DNA of 6,005 nt, from contig JALVFB010000005.1 in NCBI GenBank assembly GCA_027030295.1, forward strand, positions 1-6,005. The letters run 5' to 3'. The notes beneath the pieces were generated by a model that was not told the origin of the DNA, searched no databases, and saw only the letters and a program-made list of their open reading frames with translations. Position 1 is the stretch's first letter. The number at the start of each line of letters is the position of its first letter. Positions 5,222 to 6,005 of this stretch are shown piece by piece. Origin of the DNA: Hyphomicrobiales bacterium (GTDB lineage: Bacteria; Pseudomonadota; Alphaproteobacteria; Rhizobiales; Aestuariivirgaceae). A program made the position numbers and the translations under genes.

Positions 5222-6005
5222 ATGTGCGGAATTGCGGGGATATACCATCTCGACGGAAGCCCGGCCTGCGAAAACGTTTTAAGGCAGATGACCGACGCCA
5301 TCGCTCATCGCGGGCCGGACGGAGAAGGGCATTGGGTCAGCGGGCCGGTGGCGCTGGGACATCGGCGTTTGTCGATCATCGACCTCTCCGAGGCCGGCAG
5401 CCAGCCCATGCGGACCGAGGATGGCCGCTACACACTGGTCTATAACGGCGAGACCTACAACTTTCAGGATCTGCGCCAGGAACTGCTGGCGCGCGGCATC
5501 AGGTTTCATTCGCGCAGCGACAGCGAGGTGGTGCTCAAGGCGCTGGCTCACTGGGGCGTGGAGAAGGCCATCTCGAAATTCAATGGCATGTTCGCCTTCG
5601 CCTTCTACGACAAGCAGCGAAGGCGGCTGTATCTGGCCCGCGACCGGTTCGGCATCAAGCCGCTGTATTACGCCCGGGTCGGGGACGTGCTGCTGTTCGG
5701 CTCGGAAATAAAGGCGATCCTGGAACACCCGGACTATTATTCGCGCCTCGACAGGGAGGGACTGGTCGAATACCTGACCTTTCAGAACTTTCTCACGGAC
5801 AACACGTTGTTCGCCGGCATCAAGCTGCTGCCGGCGGGCTGCTACGCGCAAATCGACAGGACGAAGGCCGGCGCGGCGGACGACGGCATCGAAGTGCGCC
5901 GCTACTGGGACTACGACTTTCAGGAGCCGGAAAACCCCCGCGGCGAGAAACAATATCTCGAGGAGCTGGAGCACCTGTTCCTGCAGGCGGTCAACCGCCA
6001 GCTCG
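5222..6005 (+). CDS. asnB: Asparagine synthase (glutamine-hydrolysing)/amidotransferase, 3' truncated by window
   Basis: The 261 codons visible cover the complete N-terminal class II glutaminase domain and the first residues of the ATP-dependent synthetase domain; the full family protein is about 600-650 residues. The start MCGIAGI exposes Cys2, the nucleophile that hydrolyses glutamine. HRGPDGEG (29-36), LGHRRLSIIDLS (45-56), YNGETYN (74-80), RSDSEVVLKA (98-107), FNGMFAFAFYD (120-130), LARDRFGIKPLYY (138-150) and FGSEIKAI (159-166) are the standard landmarks. The NGE-x-YN position is Thr rather than the common Ile, a mild variant. Enzymes of this family make asparagine. Copies inside glycan clusters are also thought to amidate uronic-acid sugars (the WbpS type) or act with exosortase-linked polysaccharides. 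Which applies cannot be decided without the C-terminal domain. The gene has its own 254-bp leader and follows the sugar-phosphate transferase in the same direction. Confidence 0.93.
   Translation, partial: MCGIAGIYHLDGSPACENVLRQMTDAIAHRGPDGEGHWVSGPVALGHRRLSIIDLSEAGSQPMRTEDGRYTLVYNGETYNFQDLRQELLARGIRFHSRSDSEVVLKALAHWGVEKAISKFNGMFAFAFYDKQRRRLYLARDRFGIKPLYYARVGDVLLFGSEIKAILEHPDYYSRLDREGLVEYLTFQNFLTDNTLFAGIKLLPAGCYAQIDRTKAGAADDGIEVRRYWDYDFQEPENPRGEKQYLEELEHLFLQAVNRQL

Noticed and set aside
5029..5301. A 90-codon minus-strand ORF over the asnB leader
   Set aside because: It overlaps the asnB start on the opposite strand and has no recognisable domain.
5279..5974. A 231-codon minus-strand frame opposite asnB
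   Set aside because: It is the complement of a highly conserved glutaminase domain, so it is a shadow.
1..6005. CRISPR array, tRNA or rRNA genes
   Set aside because: I saw no regularly spaced direct repeats and no tRNA or rRNA signature sequences on either strand.

Overview
The window is GC-rich bacterial chromosome carrying part of a surface-polysaccharide (O-antigen, capsule or exopolysaccharide) locus. Gene content and promoter style suggest a Gram-negative proteobacterium, probably an alphaproteobacterium. That placement is inferred from overall character, not from a phylogenetic marker.

Layout. Positions 1-437 hold no intact gene. They contain a probable leftward promoter at the very edge (7-35), a G-rich minus-strand tract able to form a G-quadruplex (103-125), a 35-bp near-perfect palindrome (178-212), and a decayed fragment of an IS5-type transposase (about 165-350) whose presumed element end lies 3 bp beyond the next gene's stop codon. 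Positions 438-2495 (minus) encode a large membrane-anchored FlaA1/WbpM/CapD-type nucleotide-sugar 4,6-dehydratase. Positions 2711-3853 (minus) encode a GT4 glycosyltransferase. A short divergent promoter region separates it from 3942-4967 (plus), a WecA/WbpL-type polyprenyl-phosphate sugar-1-phosphate transferase. A 254-bp AT-richer leader then precedes an asnB-type glutamine-dependent amidotransferase (5222 to the right edge, cut off).

How the genes fit together. The dehydratase would convert a UDP-N-acetylhexosamine to a 4-keto-6-deoxy sugar. A reductase or aminotransferase not seen here would complete the sugar. The WbpL-like enzyme would load a sugar-1-phosphate onto undecaprenyl phosphate, and the GT4 enzyme would add a following sugar. 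The AsnB-like enzyme may amidate a uronic-acid sugar or simply make asparagine. This assembly is inferred from family knowledge and adjacency.

The most interesting points are the dehydratase active site, where the usual Tyr/Met-x3-Lys is Lys-x3-Asn, and the 35-bp palindrome embedded in the transposase remnant. I did not find convincing evidence of an entirely new system.
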